DNA of 64,000 nucleotides from Capillimicrobium parvum (GCF_021172045.1 NZ_CP087164.1:1302001-1366000); one strand, 5' to 3'. Numbered from the stretch's first letter, positions 1 to 8,664 are shown. Translations and numbers: made by a program. The notes: a model not told the origin generated them from the sequence alone.

Positions 1-762
1 CCCGGCGCAGCCCAGCAGCGCCGCCCGCGCCTCGGCGCGGCCGCGGTCGCCCGGATCCTCGAGCGGGACGCCGGAGACGATGGGCGAGACCGCGACGACC
101 GGCGCGCGGGCGGCGCAGATCGCGTCGCGGACGCCCGGCACCGCCAGCACCGGCGCGATGCTCGCGGGCGGGCTGCTGGGGGCGAGCACGATGAGGTCGG
201 CGCCGGCGATCGCGTCGAGAACGCCGGGCGCCGGCCTGGCGGCGTCCGCGCCGTCGTAGACCACGGCCCGGACCGGCGGCCGGACCTGCTCGCGCACGAG
301 GAACTCCTCGTAGTGCAGCCGCCTCCCGTCGGCGGTCTCGATCGTCGTGACGACCTCCTGCTCGGTCGCCGGCAGCACGCGCGCCGCCACGCCCATCGCC
401 GCGGCCAGGCGCGCCGTCACCTCCGCCAGGCCGGCGCCGTCGCGCAGCAGCTCCGTGCGCAGCAGGTGCGTGGCGAGGTCGCGGTCGCCGAGGTTGAACC
501 AGACCTCCTCGCCGAGCGCTCGCAGCTCCTCCATGCAGCGGAACGTCTCGTCGCGCAGCCCCCACCCGCGCTCCACGTCCTGGCGGTCCGACAGCGCATA
601 GAGCGTCGTGTCGAGGTCCGGGCAGATCCGCAGCCCGCGGTGCCAGATGTCGTCGCCCGTGTTGACGACGAGCGTGAGCCGTGACGGGTCGGTCGCCGCC
701 GCCAGGACCCGCCACAGCCGCGACGCCCCGATGCCGCCGCCGATGCCGACGATCGCCGTCAC
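1..762 (-). CDS. cofD: 2-phospho-L-lactate transferase (F420 biosynthesis), partial
   Basis: CofD/FbiA joins the phospholactate-type moiety to the deazaflavin Fo in cytoplasmic coenzyme F420 synthesis. 254 codons are visible; the gene runs off the left edge, so its C-terminus is missing. The family signatures are all present in order: GIGGGIGASR at the N-terminus, VNTGDD, GLRICPDLDT, GWGLRDET, FNLGDRDLATHLLRT, then APSSPPASI and SPIVSGVPL. I chose the GTG at 762 because the nucleotide-binding glycine motif begins only four residues later and no longer in-frame homologous stretch lies upstream. It is divergent from the operon starting at 876. The other F420 gene in the window is fbiC near 60-62 kb, so the pathway genes are not contiguous. 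Confidence 0.95.
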   Translation of the reverse strand, partial: MTAIVGIGGGIGASRLWRVLAAATDPSRLTLVVNTGDDIWHRGLRICPDLDTTLYALSDRQDVERGWGLRDETFRCMEELRALGEEVWFNLGDRDLATHLLRTELLRDGAGLAEVTARLAAAMGVAARVLPATEQEVVTTIETADGRRLHYEEFLVREQVRPPVRAVVYDGADAARPAPGVLDAIAGADLIVLAPSSPPASIAPVLAVPGVRDAICAARAPVVAVSPIVSGVPLEDPGDRGRAEARAALLGCAG

Positions 763-875
763 GGAGCAAGCATATGGCGCCGCGCAGCGGGCGCCGGACG
801 GCCACTGTGTACTCCTCCAAGCGGCGTCCGCGACGGCCTGTGCGGCCCTCCGGGGCCCTGCGATAGTCGCCCTCC

Positions 876-2459
876 ATGGCGCGCGCACAAGGTCCCATCG
901 AGCAGCTCATCCGCACGCGGGTCGCAGACCATCCGGACGCCACGTGGCTGAAGTGGAAGGACGAGGAGTTCTCCTGGGCGCAGGTGCTCTCGCACAGCCA
1001 GCGCGCGGCCAACGGGCTCCTCGAGCTCGGCGTGCGCCCCGGAGAGCGGGTGGCGCTGATGATGGCCAACCGCCCCGAGTTCCTGTGGGTGCACTTCGGC
1101 ATCCTGCTCATCGGCGCGCACTCCGTGCCGGTGAACATCTCCCAGCGCGGCAGGACGCTCGCCTACATCCTCGCCGACTGCGATGCGACCGCGGTCGTCT
1201 TCCAGGAGGACCTGCGCGAGGCGGTGCTCGGCGTGCGCGACGAGGTGCCGACGCTGCGCCATCTCGTCGTGGCCGACGGGCCGGTGGGCGGCGGCGTCGA
1301 CTGGGACCTCGAGCGGCTGCTGTCGGCCGACGACCGCGAGCCGGACGTCGATGTCGAGGAGGGCGCCACCGGCGGCGTGGGGATGATGTACACCTCGGGC
1401 ACGACGGGCCCGCCGAAGGGCGTCGTCGCCACGAACTACGACCTGACCCCGCTCGTCAAGCTGCTCGAGTCCTCGGGCGTCCAGGCCGGCGAGACGATGT
1501 ACACCGGCCTGCCGCTGTTCCACGGCAACGCGCTGCTGGCGTCCGCGATCGGCTCGATCTTCCTCGACGCGAAGCTCGCCCTCGCCCCGCGCTTCACGGC
1601 GTCAGGACTCTTCGACCAGTGCCGCCGCTACGACGCGGTCGAGTTCAACGCGCTCGGCGGCATGATCTCGATCCTGCTCAAGCAGCCGCCGCGCCCCGAC
1701 GACCGCGACCACCCGGTGCGCACCGTGCTGTCGGCCGGCTGCCCGCCGGACCGCTGGCGCGAGTTCGAGGAGCGCTTCGGCGTGAAGATCATCGAGTGGT
1801 TCGGCATGGTCGACGCGCCGGGCATCCTCCTCAACGACGAGGGCAAGGTCGGCTCGATGGGCAAGTCCGGCATCTCGGGCGTCGAGTTCCGCGTCGTCGG
1901 CGACGACGATCAGCCGCTGCCGCCGGGGCAGATCGGCGAGCTCGTCTTCCGCCACCCGATGGGCCAGCTGACCCACTACCACAAGCTCTCCGAGGCGACC
2001 GAGGCCGCCTACCGCGGCGGCTGGTTTCACTCCGGCGATCTCGCGGAGGTCGACGACGAGGGCTTCTTCTACTACAAGGGCCGCAAGAAGGAGTCGATGC
2101 GGCGGTTGGGCGAGAACATCTCCGCCTGGGAGATCGAGACGGTGCTCAACGCGCACCCCGCCGTGCTCGACAGCGCCGCCCACGCGGTCCAGTCGGAGCT
2201 CGGCGAGGACGAGGTGAAGGTCTGCATCGTCGTGCGGCCCGGCGAGCAGCCGGCGCCCGAGCAGATCCTCGACTTCTGCGTCGACAAGATGGCCCGGCAC
2301 GCCATTCCGCGCTACGTCGAGTTCGTCGACGAGCTGCCGAAGACCGCGACGGAGCGCAACCAGTACGCCACACTGAAGGCACGCGGCCTCACGCCCGAGA
2401 CGTGGGACCGCGAGCAGGTCGGATACCAGCTCAAGCGGCCGGAGAGGACGAAAGCATGA
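876..2459 (+). CDS. acyl-CoA synthetase (class I adenylate-forming, CaiC/FadD-like)
   Basis: 527-residue ATP-dependent acyl-CoA ligase that would activate a carboxylic acid to its CoA thioester. The AMP-binding P-loop MYTSGTTGPPKG lies near residues 170-181, and the hinge/A8 region HSGDLAEVDDEGFF with YKGRKKE lies near residue 385. Two positions are odd. The usual acyl-AMP motif (YGMTE-like) reads WFGMVDA, and the C-terminal A10 segment reads PKTATERNQ, where many relatives have a GK carrying the catalytic lysine. It is first in a tight operon: its TGA overlaps the ATG of the thiolase gene (2456-2459). No good Shine-Dalgarno precedes the ATG. The substrate cannot be told from sequence. Confidence 0.88.
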   Translation: MARAQGPIEQLIRTRVADHPDATWLKWKDEEFSWAQVLSHSQRAANGLLELGVRPGERVALMMANRPEFLWVHFGILLIGAHSVPVNISQRGRTLAYILADCDATAVVFQEDLREAVLGVRDEVPTLRHLVVADGPVGGGVDWDLERLLSADDREPDVDVEEGATGGVGMMYTSGTTGPPKGVVATNYDLTPLVKLLESSGVQAGETMYTGLPLFHGNALLASAIGSIFLDAKLALAPRFTASGLFDQCRRYDAVEFNALGGMISILLKQPPRPDDRDHPVRTVLSAGCPPDRWREFEERFGVKIIEWFGMVDAPGILLNDEGKVGSMGKSGISGVEFRVVGDDDQPLPPGQIGELVFRHPMGQLTHYHKLSEATEAAYRGGWFHSGDLAEVDDEGFFYYKGRKKESMRRLGENISAWEIETVLNAHPAVLDSAAHAVQSELGEDEVKVCIVVRPGEQPAPEQILDFCVDKMARHAIPRYVEFVDELPKTATERNQYATLKARGLTPETWDREQVGYQLKRPERTKA

Positions 2460-3709
2460 CCGACGTCGAGATCATCGGCGCATCGATGACGCGCTTTGGC
2501 AAGTTCCCCGACAGCAACATCCGCACGCTCGCCGAGGAAGCCGTCAGCGGCGCCCTGGCCGACGCCGGCCTGACCGCCCAGGACGTCGAGATGGTGTTCT
2601 TCGCCAATGCCGTCGCGGGCATCCTCACGGGCCAGGAGATGATCCGCGGGCAGGCCGCGCTGCGTCACACCGGCCTGCTGGGGCTGCCGATGGTCAACGT
2701 GGAGAACGCGTGCGCGTCGGCGTCCACCGCGTTCCAGCTCGCGGTCAGCGCGGTGGCCTCCGGGTCGGTCGAGGTGGCCGTCGCGGTCGGCTCCGAGAAG
2801 CTGACGCACGAGGACAAGGCGAAGTCGTTCGCGGCGATCGGCACGGCGGTGGACCTGTTCGAGGTCGACAAGCTGAAGGCGTGGACGCGCACGCCGCAGC
2901 CCGTGGGCGCGGGCTCGTCGGGCTCGCCGCTGCCCGAGGAGGCCGAGGTCGAGCCCGAGGGCAACCGCTCGTTCTTCATGGACATCTACGCGGCGAACAC
3001 GCGCGCGTACATGGAGCGGACGGGGGCGACCCGCGAGGACTTCGCCCAGGTCGCGGTCAAGAGCCACGACCACGCGGCGCTGAACCCCAACGCGCAGTAC
3101 CGCACCCCCGTGACGGTCGAGGAGGTGCTGGGCAGCCGCATGATCGCCGACCCGCTGACGCTGCTGATGTGCTCGCCGATCGGCGACGGCGCCGCCGCCG
3201 TGGTGGTGTGCTCGGCCGAGCGTGCGAAGCGCCTCGAGAACGTCGACCCGGTGCGGGTGCGGTCGTGCATCCTGACGTCGGGCACCGACCGTCTTCTCGG
3301 CGAGCTGCCGAGCGCGACCCGTGCGTCGCAGCGGGCCTACGAGGTCGCCGGCATCGGCCCGGAGGAGGTCGACGTCATCGAGCTGCACGACGCCGCCGCG
3401 CCCGCCGAGCTGATGACCTACGAGGAGATCGGCCTGTGCGCCCCGGGCGACGGGCCGGCGCTCCTGCGCTCGGGCGAGACGCGGCTCGGCGGCAGGCGCG
3501 TGGTGAACCCGAGCGGCGGGCTGCTGTCCAAGGGGCACCCCATCGGCGCGACGGGTTGCGGGCAGCTCGTCGAGCTGGCCGATCAGCTGCGGGGGCGCTG
3601 CGGCGCGCGCCAGGTGGAGGGCGCGCGGATCGCCCTGGCCGAGAACGGCGGCGGCTTCCTCGGAAGCGACGGCGCGGCCATGGTCGTCACGGTGCTGTCG
3701 AAGGACTAG
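2456..3709 (+). CDS. SCP-x-like thiolase / acetyl-CoA acetyltransferase family protein
   Basis: 417 residues of thiolase fold, of the non-decarboxylating SCP-x-like branch that cleaves or handles 3-oxoacyl-CoA or steroid-side-chain-type thioesters. The nucleophilic cysteine sits in NVENACASAS, and the catalytic His is in GGLLSKGHPIGATG. The C-terminal second cysteine of classic thiolases is replaced by an ENGGG stretch, as is common in SCP-x-type members. The ATG at 2456 overlaps the stop of the acyl-CoA ligase gene (ATGA), so the two are translationally coupled and probably act in one pathway: activation, then thiolytic cleavage or condensation. A 27-bp gap with GAGGAG precedes the next gene. 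Confidence 0.9.
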   Translation: MTDVEIIGASMTRFGKFPDSNIRTLAEEAVSGALADAGLTAQDVEMVFFANAVAGILTGQEMIRGQAALRHTGLLGLPMVNVENACASASTAFQLAVSAVASGSVEVAVAVGSEKLTHEDKAKSFAAIGTAVDLFEVDKLKAWTRTPQPVGAGSSGSPLPEEAEVEPEGNRSFFMDIYAANTRAYMERTGATREDFAQVAVKSHDHAALNPNAQYRTPVTVEEVLGSRMIADPLTLLMCSPIGDGAAAVVVCSAERAKRLENVDPVRVRSCILTSGTDRLLGELPSATRASQRAYEVAGIGPEEVDVIELHDAAAPAELMTYEEIGLCAPGDGPALLRSGETRLGGRRVVNPSGGLLSKGHPIGATGCGQLVELADQLRGRCGARQVEGARIALAENGGGFLGSDGAAMVVTVLSKD

Positions 3710-3736
3710 TCAGAGAGCGAACGAGGAGAGACGCAC

Positions 3737-4519
3737 ATGGAGTTCAAGCAGGTCATCGGCGATCGCTCGACGATCCGCTTCTTCGACCCCGACAAGCCGG
3801 TCGAGCCCGAGAAGATCCAGATCATGCTCGAGGCGGCCAACCGCTCGTCACGCGCGGTCAACGCCGACTTCGTCAAGGCCGTCGTGGTGTTCCGCGACGA
3901 CCTCGACGACGAGACCTGGGAGAAGCTCAAGACGCCGACGACGACGGTCCAGCTGGACCTCGCTCCGGTCTCGATCTTCTGGTACGGCGACATGTCCTTC
4001 GCCGAGGGTGGAGCCGCTCGCCTCAAGGAGCTCGTCGATCTCGGCGCGCTGCCGACGACGCACGGCTGGTCGCACACCTACGTCGACGAGGTCGCGTTCG
4101 GCCAGGTCGTCGAGCCGATGTCCAAGGACGTCATGGCCAGCACGTGGGCGGTCTCCGTCGAGTGCGGCCTGGCGATCAACCAGGCGCTGCTCGCGGCGGT
4201 CGACGAGGGGCTCGGGGTCGGGCTGCACGCGTTCGAGTCGGGCACCGCCAAGGAGGCGCTCGGCATCCCGGACCACTGGATCCCGATGTGGCTCATGCTC
4301 GTCGGCTACGCCGCCGAGGATCGCAAGGGCGGCGGCCAGCGCCCGCGCCGGCCGCTGGAGGCCAACTACTACCTCCACAAGTACGGCCAGCCGTGGCAGG
4401 ACATCCCCGGCGTGCAGGACGGCCTGCGCAAGTCGGGCATGCTCCAGGACCCGATGGACCCCGAGAAGCGCCAGCAGGAGATCCGCGAGCTCGCGGAGCG
4501 CTTCGGCCTGCCGCTGTGA
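3737..4519 (+). CDS. nitroreductase family FMN-dependent oxidoreductase
   Basis: 260-residue nitroreductase-fold protein that would bind FMN as a dimer and use NAD(P)H to reduce nitro, quinone or enoyl-type substrates. The N-terminus has the FMN-phosphate-binding pattern RSTIRFFDPDKPV, followed by a typical linker and a long C-terminal extension. A clear GAGGAG Shine-Dalgarno lies 7 nt before the ATG. The stop overlaps the GTG of the next gene (GTGA at 4516-4519). Its position after a ligase and a thiolase suggests a reductive step on a CoA-bound or freed intermediate, but that is inference. F420 dependence cannot be judged from sequence. Confidence 0.85.
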   Translation: MEFKQVIGDRSTIRFFDPDKPVEPEKIQIMLEAANRSSRAVNADFVKAVVVFRDDLDDETWEKLKTPTTTVQLDLAPVSIFWYGDMSFAEGGAARLKELVDLGALPTTHGWSHTYVDEVAFGQVVEPMSKDVMASTWAVSVECGLAINQALLAAVDEGLGVGLHAFESGTAKEALGIPDHWIPMWLMLVGYAAEDRKGGGQRPRRPLEANYYLHKYGQPWQDIPGVQDGLRKSGMLQDPMDPEKRQQEIRELAERFGLPL

Positions 4520-4890
4520 CGACGGCGGCTGACATCCGCGACGCCGACACGGTGCGGCACTGGTTCGCCAGTGCCAAGCACGACGGCGCGCCGGACGACT
4601 ACCAGGAGCGCATCCTCGGGGTGCTCGCCGGCTTCTCGGACCTCACCGGCAAGACGCCGGACGAGCTCGTGGCCTTCTGCTTCCTGCGCAAGAAGGACAC
4701 GGGCAAGCGCTTTCTGAGCGTCAAGCGCCGCGTGCAGATGAACGAGTGGATCGACGAGTACGTCGCCCAGGAGGGCTGGCAGGGCAAGGACGCGGTGGTC
4801 AACGCCAACGTGGTCCGCGGCTTCCTGATCCACAACGGCATCGCGATCGGCGGACAGGTCTGGAGGAAGCGCCCGGCCAAGGACGCATGA
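4516..4890 (+). CDS. small conserved-looking protein resembling an integrase core-binding (SAM-like) domain
   Basis: 124-residue protein of unknown function. The GTG start at 4516 overlaps the preceding stop, and its own TGA overlaps the ATG of the AAA ATPase gene (4887-4890). Residues about 15-115 are predicted all-helical. The pattern GKTPDELVAF, then WIDEYVAQE, then VVRGFLIHNGIAI, recalls the N-terminal SAM-like core-binding domain of archaeal and phage tyrosine recombinases. No recombinase catalytic domain (R-HxxR-Y) is present, so it is not an enzyme of that class. It could be a free DNA- or protein-binding helical domain. Translational coupling on both sides argues that it is a real subunit of this operon's product. 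Confidence 0.8.
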   Translation: MTTAADIRDADTVRHWFASAKHDGAPDDYQERILGVLAGFSDLTGKTPDELVAFCFLRKKDTGKRFLSVKRRVQMNEWIDEYVAQEGWQGKDAVVNANVVRGFLIHNGIAIGGQVWRKRPAKDA

Positions 4891-5903
4891 CGATCCGCGA
4901 CGAGCTGGCGGAGGTCGTCGCCGCGCGCGGCACCGGCCTCATCGGCGACTGGCTCGGCCCGCTGGAGGTCAAGCAGGACGTGCTCGCCGTGCTGCACGCC
5001 GGGCGCAACCTGCTGCTCGAAGGGCCGGTCGGGTCGGGCAAGACGATGCTGGCGGGGGCGGTCGCGGCCGGGCTGCCCCCGATCCGGTTCGCGGGCTGCG
5101 ACTTCGGCTGCCTGCCGGGGGAGTCGGCGTGCCCCCAGTGCCGCAGCGGCGTGGTCCGCGACGAGGAGCACATCGTGTTCGGGGCCCAGCGGCTCATGCG
5201 GGTGCAGGGCTCGCCGGATCTCGTGGCCGAGGACCTCGCCGGCGACGTCGATCCCGTCGCGGCCCTGGAGTACGGGGCGCTCGACGTGCGGGCGCTGCGG
5301 CCCGGCCGGCTGCTGCGCGCGCACCGGCGCATCTGCTTCATCGACGAGCTCAACCGGCTGTCGGAGCGCCTGCAGAACCTGCTCCTCGAGCTGCTCGAGG
5401 AGGGGGCGATGACGATCGGCGGCTACGACGTGCGCTTCGGCGTCGACACCGTGGTGGTGGCGACGATGAACCCGAGCGAGTACGTGGGCGTCGAGCGGCT
5501 GTCGGAGGCGCTGGCCGACCGCTTCGAGCGGGTGCGGCTGGACTATCCGTCCGCCGAGGACGAGGTGCGGATCCTGCGGTCGCGGGCCGCGCGCGACGCC
5601 GGCGACCGGCTCGACGCCGACCCGCCCCCGGAGGCGGCGGCGGCCATCGTGGCGTTCGCCAACGCGCTGCGCGGCGACCCGGACGTGCAGACGCCGCCGA
5701 GCGTGCGGGCGACGATCGCCGCGTACGACCTGGCGCGGTCGCGCCGGGTCTTCGACGGCGCGCGCCCGTGGGGCGACGCCGTCCGCGACGGTCTGCGGCT
5801 GGCGTTCCGCGGGCGCGTCGTGCTCGCGGCGGGGACGGCGGAGGCCGAGCGCGTCGACCGCTGGCTCGACGGGCGGCTGCGGCGGCTCGAGCTCGCGCTG
5901 TGA
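4887..5903 (+). CDS. magnesium-chelatase/MoxR-like AAA+ ATPase with Cys4 cluster
   Basis: 338 residues. Walker A GPVGSGKT is at about 45-52, Walker B ICFIDELN at about 149-156, and sensor-1 region VVVATMNPSEY follows. The region between carries the ChlI/BchI-like stretch (AEDLAGDVDP...LRPGRLLRAH). Unusually, a C-x3-C-x6-C-x2-C set at about residues 71-85 follows Walker A and could bind zinc or an iron-sulfur centre. ATPases of this type work with a VWA partner, as BchI with BchD or MoxR with CoxE-like proteins, to insert metals or remodel enzymes. The VWA protein is the next gene, overlapping by four bases (GTGA). An enzyme encoded in the same operon is a plausible client. Confidence 0.9.
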   Translation: MTIRDELAEVVAARGTGLIGDWLGPLEVKQDVLAVLHAGRNLLLEGPVGSGKTMLAGAVAAGLPPIRFAGCDFGCLPGESACPQCRSGVVRDEEHIVFGAQRLMRVQGSPDLVAEDLAGDVDPVAALEYGALDVRALRPGRLLRAHRRICFIDELNRLSERLQNLLLELLEEGAMTIGGYDVRFGVDTVVVATMNPSEYVGVERLSEALADRFERVRLDYPSAEDEVRILRSRAARDAGDRLDADPPPEAAAAIVAFANALRGDPDVQTPPSVRATIAAYDLARSRRVFDGARPWGDAVRDGLRLAFRGRVVLAAGTAEAERVDRWLDGRLRRLELAL

Positions 5904-7162
5904 CGAGGGCCGACGCCGCGCCGACGCTCGTGCGCGCGGCGGCGTTCCTGCGCGGCCACTCCGACGTCCTGTCGGGCCCGAGCGTGCGCGCGCTGCTCGC
6001 GACGCAGCAGGTCCACGACTCGCTGGCCGCGGTCACCGGGCGCGACGACCTCCTGCGCGCAGCGCTGGTGTGCCTGCCTCACCGGCTGCACGTCCGGCCC
6101 GGCGCCGACGCCGACGCGCTCGTGCGCACCGCGCTGGCGGTGGCCGAGCAGGGCTACGAGGACGAGCCGGGGCCGCGGCCCGACGGCGGCGATGACGACG
6201 ACGTGCGGGTGCCGGTGCCCGGAGCCGTGCTCACCGTGCGGCGCCGGCAGACGTTCTCGCTCGAGGGCGGCGACGCGCGCGAGCGCGGACCCGGGACGGC
6301 GGCGGCGCCGTCGCTGAGCGCCGGCGAGGCGGCCGCGCTGCTCGACGACCTCATCGCGCCGCTCGCCCGCCCGCTCGTGTCCGACGGCGCCACGCCCGAG
6401 CGCCGCGCGCGCTCCTCGGCCAGCGACCGCCTCGCGCCCGCGCGACGGCGGGCCGGCGACCGCACGATCGACCTGTCGGTGCGCGCGACGGTCCGCGCGG
6501 CGGCGCGCTCGGGCCGGCCGCCGGCGCAGGAGCTGCGCACACAGGCGCGCCGGCCGACCGCGACGCTCGACGTCGTGCTCGCGCTCGACGTCAGCGGCTC
6601 GATGCTCGGCGCGCGCACGCGCGGGCTCGCCCAGGCGCTCGCGCACGCACTCGCGCGCAGCGGCCACCGCGTCGCCCTGCTCGCGTTCTCGTCCGCCGTC
6701 ACCGTCGTGTGCCCGCTGACCCGCGACCCGCGGCGGATGCTGTCGGCCGCGGCGGAGATCGAGCCCGCCGACCCGACGAACCTCGAGCTCGTCATCGACG
6801 ACGCCCGCGAGCTGCTGCTGCGCCACAGCCGCCCGTCGCGCAGCCGGCGCCTGCTGCTCGTCACCGACGCGCACCCGACCGTCTGCGGCCGTCGCGAGGA
6901 GGGCGCGGCCTTCGACGCCCGGCTGCCGTTCGCCGCCATCTCGCGGGCCGCGCCGGGCGCGCCCGGTCAGCCGTTCGGCGCGGGCGTGGCGCGGCAGGCG
7001 GCGCTCCGCGCGGCGGCGCGCTGCCGGCGCGAGGGGATCGGCGTGTCCGTCCTGTGCCCGGCGGCGGATCCGGCGGGCGGCGGCGAAGCGGATCTCGCGT
7101 TCGCGGCGCGGCTGGCGCGGGCGGGCGGCGGCCGGGCGCGGCGGGCTCCCGGCGCGCTGTAG
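5900..7162 (+). CDS. VWA (von Willebrand A) domain protein, chelatase D-subunit-like
   Basis: 420 residues. The N-terminal half is a helical and low-complexity acidic/Arg-rich region; the C-terminal half is a VWA domain. The MIDAS metal site is visible as DVSGS near residue 230, the Thr of DPTN, and the Asp of TDAHP. BchD/CoxE-type VWA proteins bind the AAA+ ring and present substrate through the MIDAS. The gene starts at the GTG overlapping the ATPase stop and is last in the six-gene operon. The convergent flavin monooxygenase gene ends 14 bp away. The N-terminal segment is poorly conserved in composition, so domain limits there are uncertain. Confidence 0.87.
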   Translation: MTRADAAPTLVRAAAFLRGHSDVLSGPSVRALLATQQVHDSLAAVTGRDDLLRAALVCLPHRLHVRPGADADALVRTALAVAEQGYEDEPGPRPDGGDDDDVRVPVPGAVLTVRRRQTFSLEGGDARERGPGTAAAPSLSAGEAAALLDDLIAPLARPLVSDGATPERRARSSASDRLAPARRRAGDRTIDLSVRATVRAAARSGRPPAQELRTQARRPTATLDVVLALDVSGSMLGARTRGLAQALAHALARSGHRVALLAFSSAVTVVCPLTRDPRRMLSAAAEIEPADPTNLELVIDDARELLLRHSRPSRSRRLLLVTDAHPTVCGRREEGAAFDARLPFAAISRAAPGAPGQPFGAGVARQAALRAAARCRREGIGVSVLCPAADPAGGGEADLAFAARLARAGGGRARRAPGAL

Positions 7163-7176
7163 GCGCCGGGCCGCCG

Positions 7177-8664
7177 TCACGACGGCTGCGCCGCGGAGGC
7201 GGCCGCGGCCGCGTCCGGCTCCGCGACCTTGGCGGCCAGGGCGGACCAGCCGAACCGGCGCAGCGCCTCGACGTCGAGGGGGTCGACGGGCGCGCGCGGG
7301 GAGGCCTCGAGCTGCCGCGCGAACAGCGCGCCCGCGCCAGGCATCGACCCGGGGCCCGCGAGCCGGTAGCGCGGGGGCAGCAGCGGCCCGAACAGCAGGG
7401 GCTCGGTGAGGTCCGGCCAGTCGAGCGGGGCCGGCGCGACGCCGAGCTCCTCGGAGAGCGTCAGCGCCAGCGCGTTGTGGGCGTCCACCGGCGGGCGGGG
7501 CTGCGCGATCACCTGCCGCATCGCCGGTTGCGGGGGCAGCGCCACCTCGCCGCTCCAGACGCCGGCGATCCACCGCGCCTGGAGCTCCAGCAACGGGAAG
7601 TACGGGCCCTGCGCGAGGAACTGGCCGATGACCCCGAGCCCCGGGAGATCCGGGTGGAAGGTTCGCTGGTAGAGCGCGAGGTCCGGTCCGAGGAGACCGT
7701 GGACGTCGCGGCTGAGGTAGGGCAGGTCGACGTCGTACCCGGTCGCGCAGACCATGGCGTCCACGGTGTGCGTCGAGCCGTCGGAGAACGTGACCAGGCG
7801 GCCGTCGATGGACGCGATCCCGGGCGCGCAAACGATGTTGCCGTCCCGGATGTGCCTCAGGTAGTTCTGGCACAGCGACAGGCCCGCGACGAGCAGGTTC
7901 TCGTCCGGCTCCGGCGCGCCGAAGTCCGCGGGATCGCCCGCCACCCGCAGGACGCGCTCGCGCTGGCGCCGGCCCCACTCGTCCGGGGGCAGCATCCGTC
8001 GCTCGAGCGCGCCGAACAGCGTGTACCACTGCCAGTCCGATGACACGCCGTCGACCAGCTTCTCGATGACGTAGCGCGGCTTGCGGAACGCGGAGACCAC
8101 CCGCGTGTGCGGCGCGAGGTCCGACGCGACCTCCAGGCCGCTGACGCCGTTGCCGTAGACGAGCGTGACGCGGTCGCGGAACGGCTCGGCGCCCGGATAG
8201 TCGAACGCGGGGATGACGTCGCCGCGGAAGCGGTCGGCGATCGGTGGCAGCCACGGCTTGCGGAAGCGACCGGACGCGACGACCACGGCCTCAAACGGCT
8301 CGCCGTCGACCGTCCACCCCGGACGCACGTCCATGACGGGCGCACCGAAGCGGATGCGGCCGGACACGCCGAACGCGTCCGCGTAGCTCACCAGGTAGCG
8401 GTGGATCTGCTCGGCCGCCGGATGCAGCGGGTGGTCGTCCGGCGCCGGGAAGTCAGAGAACGCGGTCATCGCGCGGCTGGTGTTCGTGTGCATCCCCGGC
8501 CACACCCCGCTGTGGGGCGCGGCCGTGTGCCACTGGCCGCCGACGGTGTCGCTCGCCTCGAACACCGTGACGTCGAATCCGGCCTGCAGCGCGTGCTTCG
8601 CGGCCACGAGGCCGGCCGGGCCGGCGCCGATGACGGCGATCCGGGCGCCCTCTCGCAGTCTCAC
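7177..8664 (-). CDS. flavin-containing monooxygenase (FMO/Baeyer-Villiger type)
   Basis: 495-residue FAD/NADPH-dependent monooxygenase that would insert oxygen into a ketone or soft nucleophile. The FAD-binding GAGPAG is at residues 14-19 and GGQW follows. A second dinucleotide fold (VYGNGVSGLEVA) lies near residue 170. The signature FxGxxxHxxx(F/Y) is altered: the sequence is FRGDVIPAFDY, with Pro where His is expected. The ATG at 8664 fits the family, whose FAD fold begins within ten residues. It is convergent with the operon at 876-7162. Homologues commonly oxidise cyclic or aryl ketones; the substrate here is unknown. Confidence 0.87.
   Translation of the reverse strand: MRLREGARIAVIGAGPAGLVAAKHALQAGFDVTVFEASDTVGGQWHTAAPHSGVWPGMHTNTSRAMTAFSDFPAPDDHPLHPAAEQIHRYLVSYADAFGVSGRIRFGAPVMDVRPGWTVDGEPFEAVVVASGRFRKPWLPPIADRFRGDVIPAFDYPGAEPFRDRVTLVYGNGVSGLEVASDLAPHTRVVSAFRKPRYVIEKLVDGVSSDWQWYTLFGALERRMLPPDEWGRRQRERVLRVAGDPADFGAPEPDENLLVAGLSLCQNYLRHIRDGNIVCAPGIASIDGRLVTFSDGSTHTVDAMVCATGYDVDLPYLSRDVHGLLGPDLALYQRTFHPDLPGLGVIGQFLAQGPYFPLLELQARWIAGVWSGEVALPPQPAMRQVIAQPRPPVDAHNALALTLSEELGVAPAPLDWPDLTEPLLFGPLLPPRYRLAGPGSMPGAGALFARQLEASPRAPVDPLDVEALRRFGWSALAAKVAEPDAAAAASAAQPS

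Noticed and set aside
608-2455. Long upstream extension in frame with the thiolase gene
   Set aside because: The extension overlaps the acyl-CoA ligase out of frame and is Arg-rich; the thiolase start at 2456 fits the family and overlaps the ligase stop.
5543-8254. 903-codon minus-strand frame across the VWA gene
   Set aside because: Antisense to the VWA gene and out of frame with the flavin monooxygenase; low-complexity composition.
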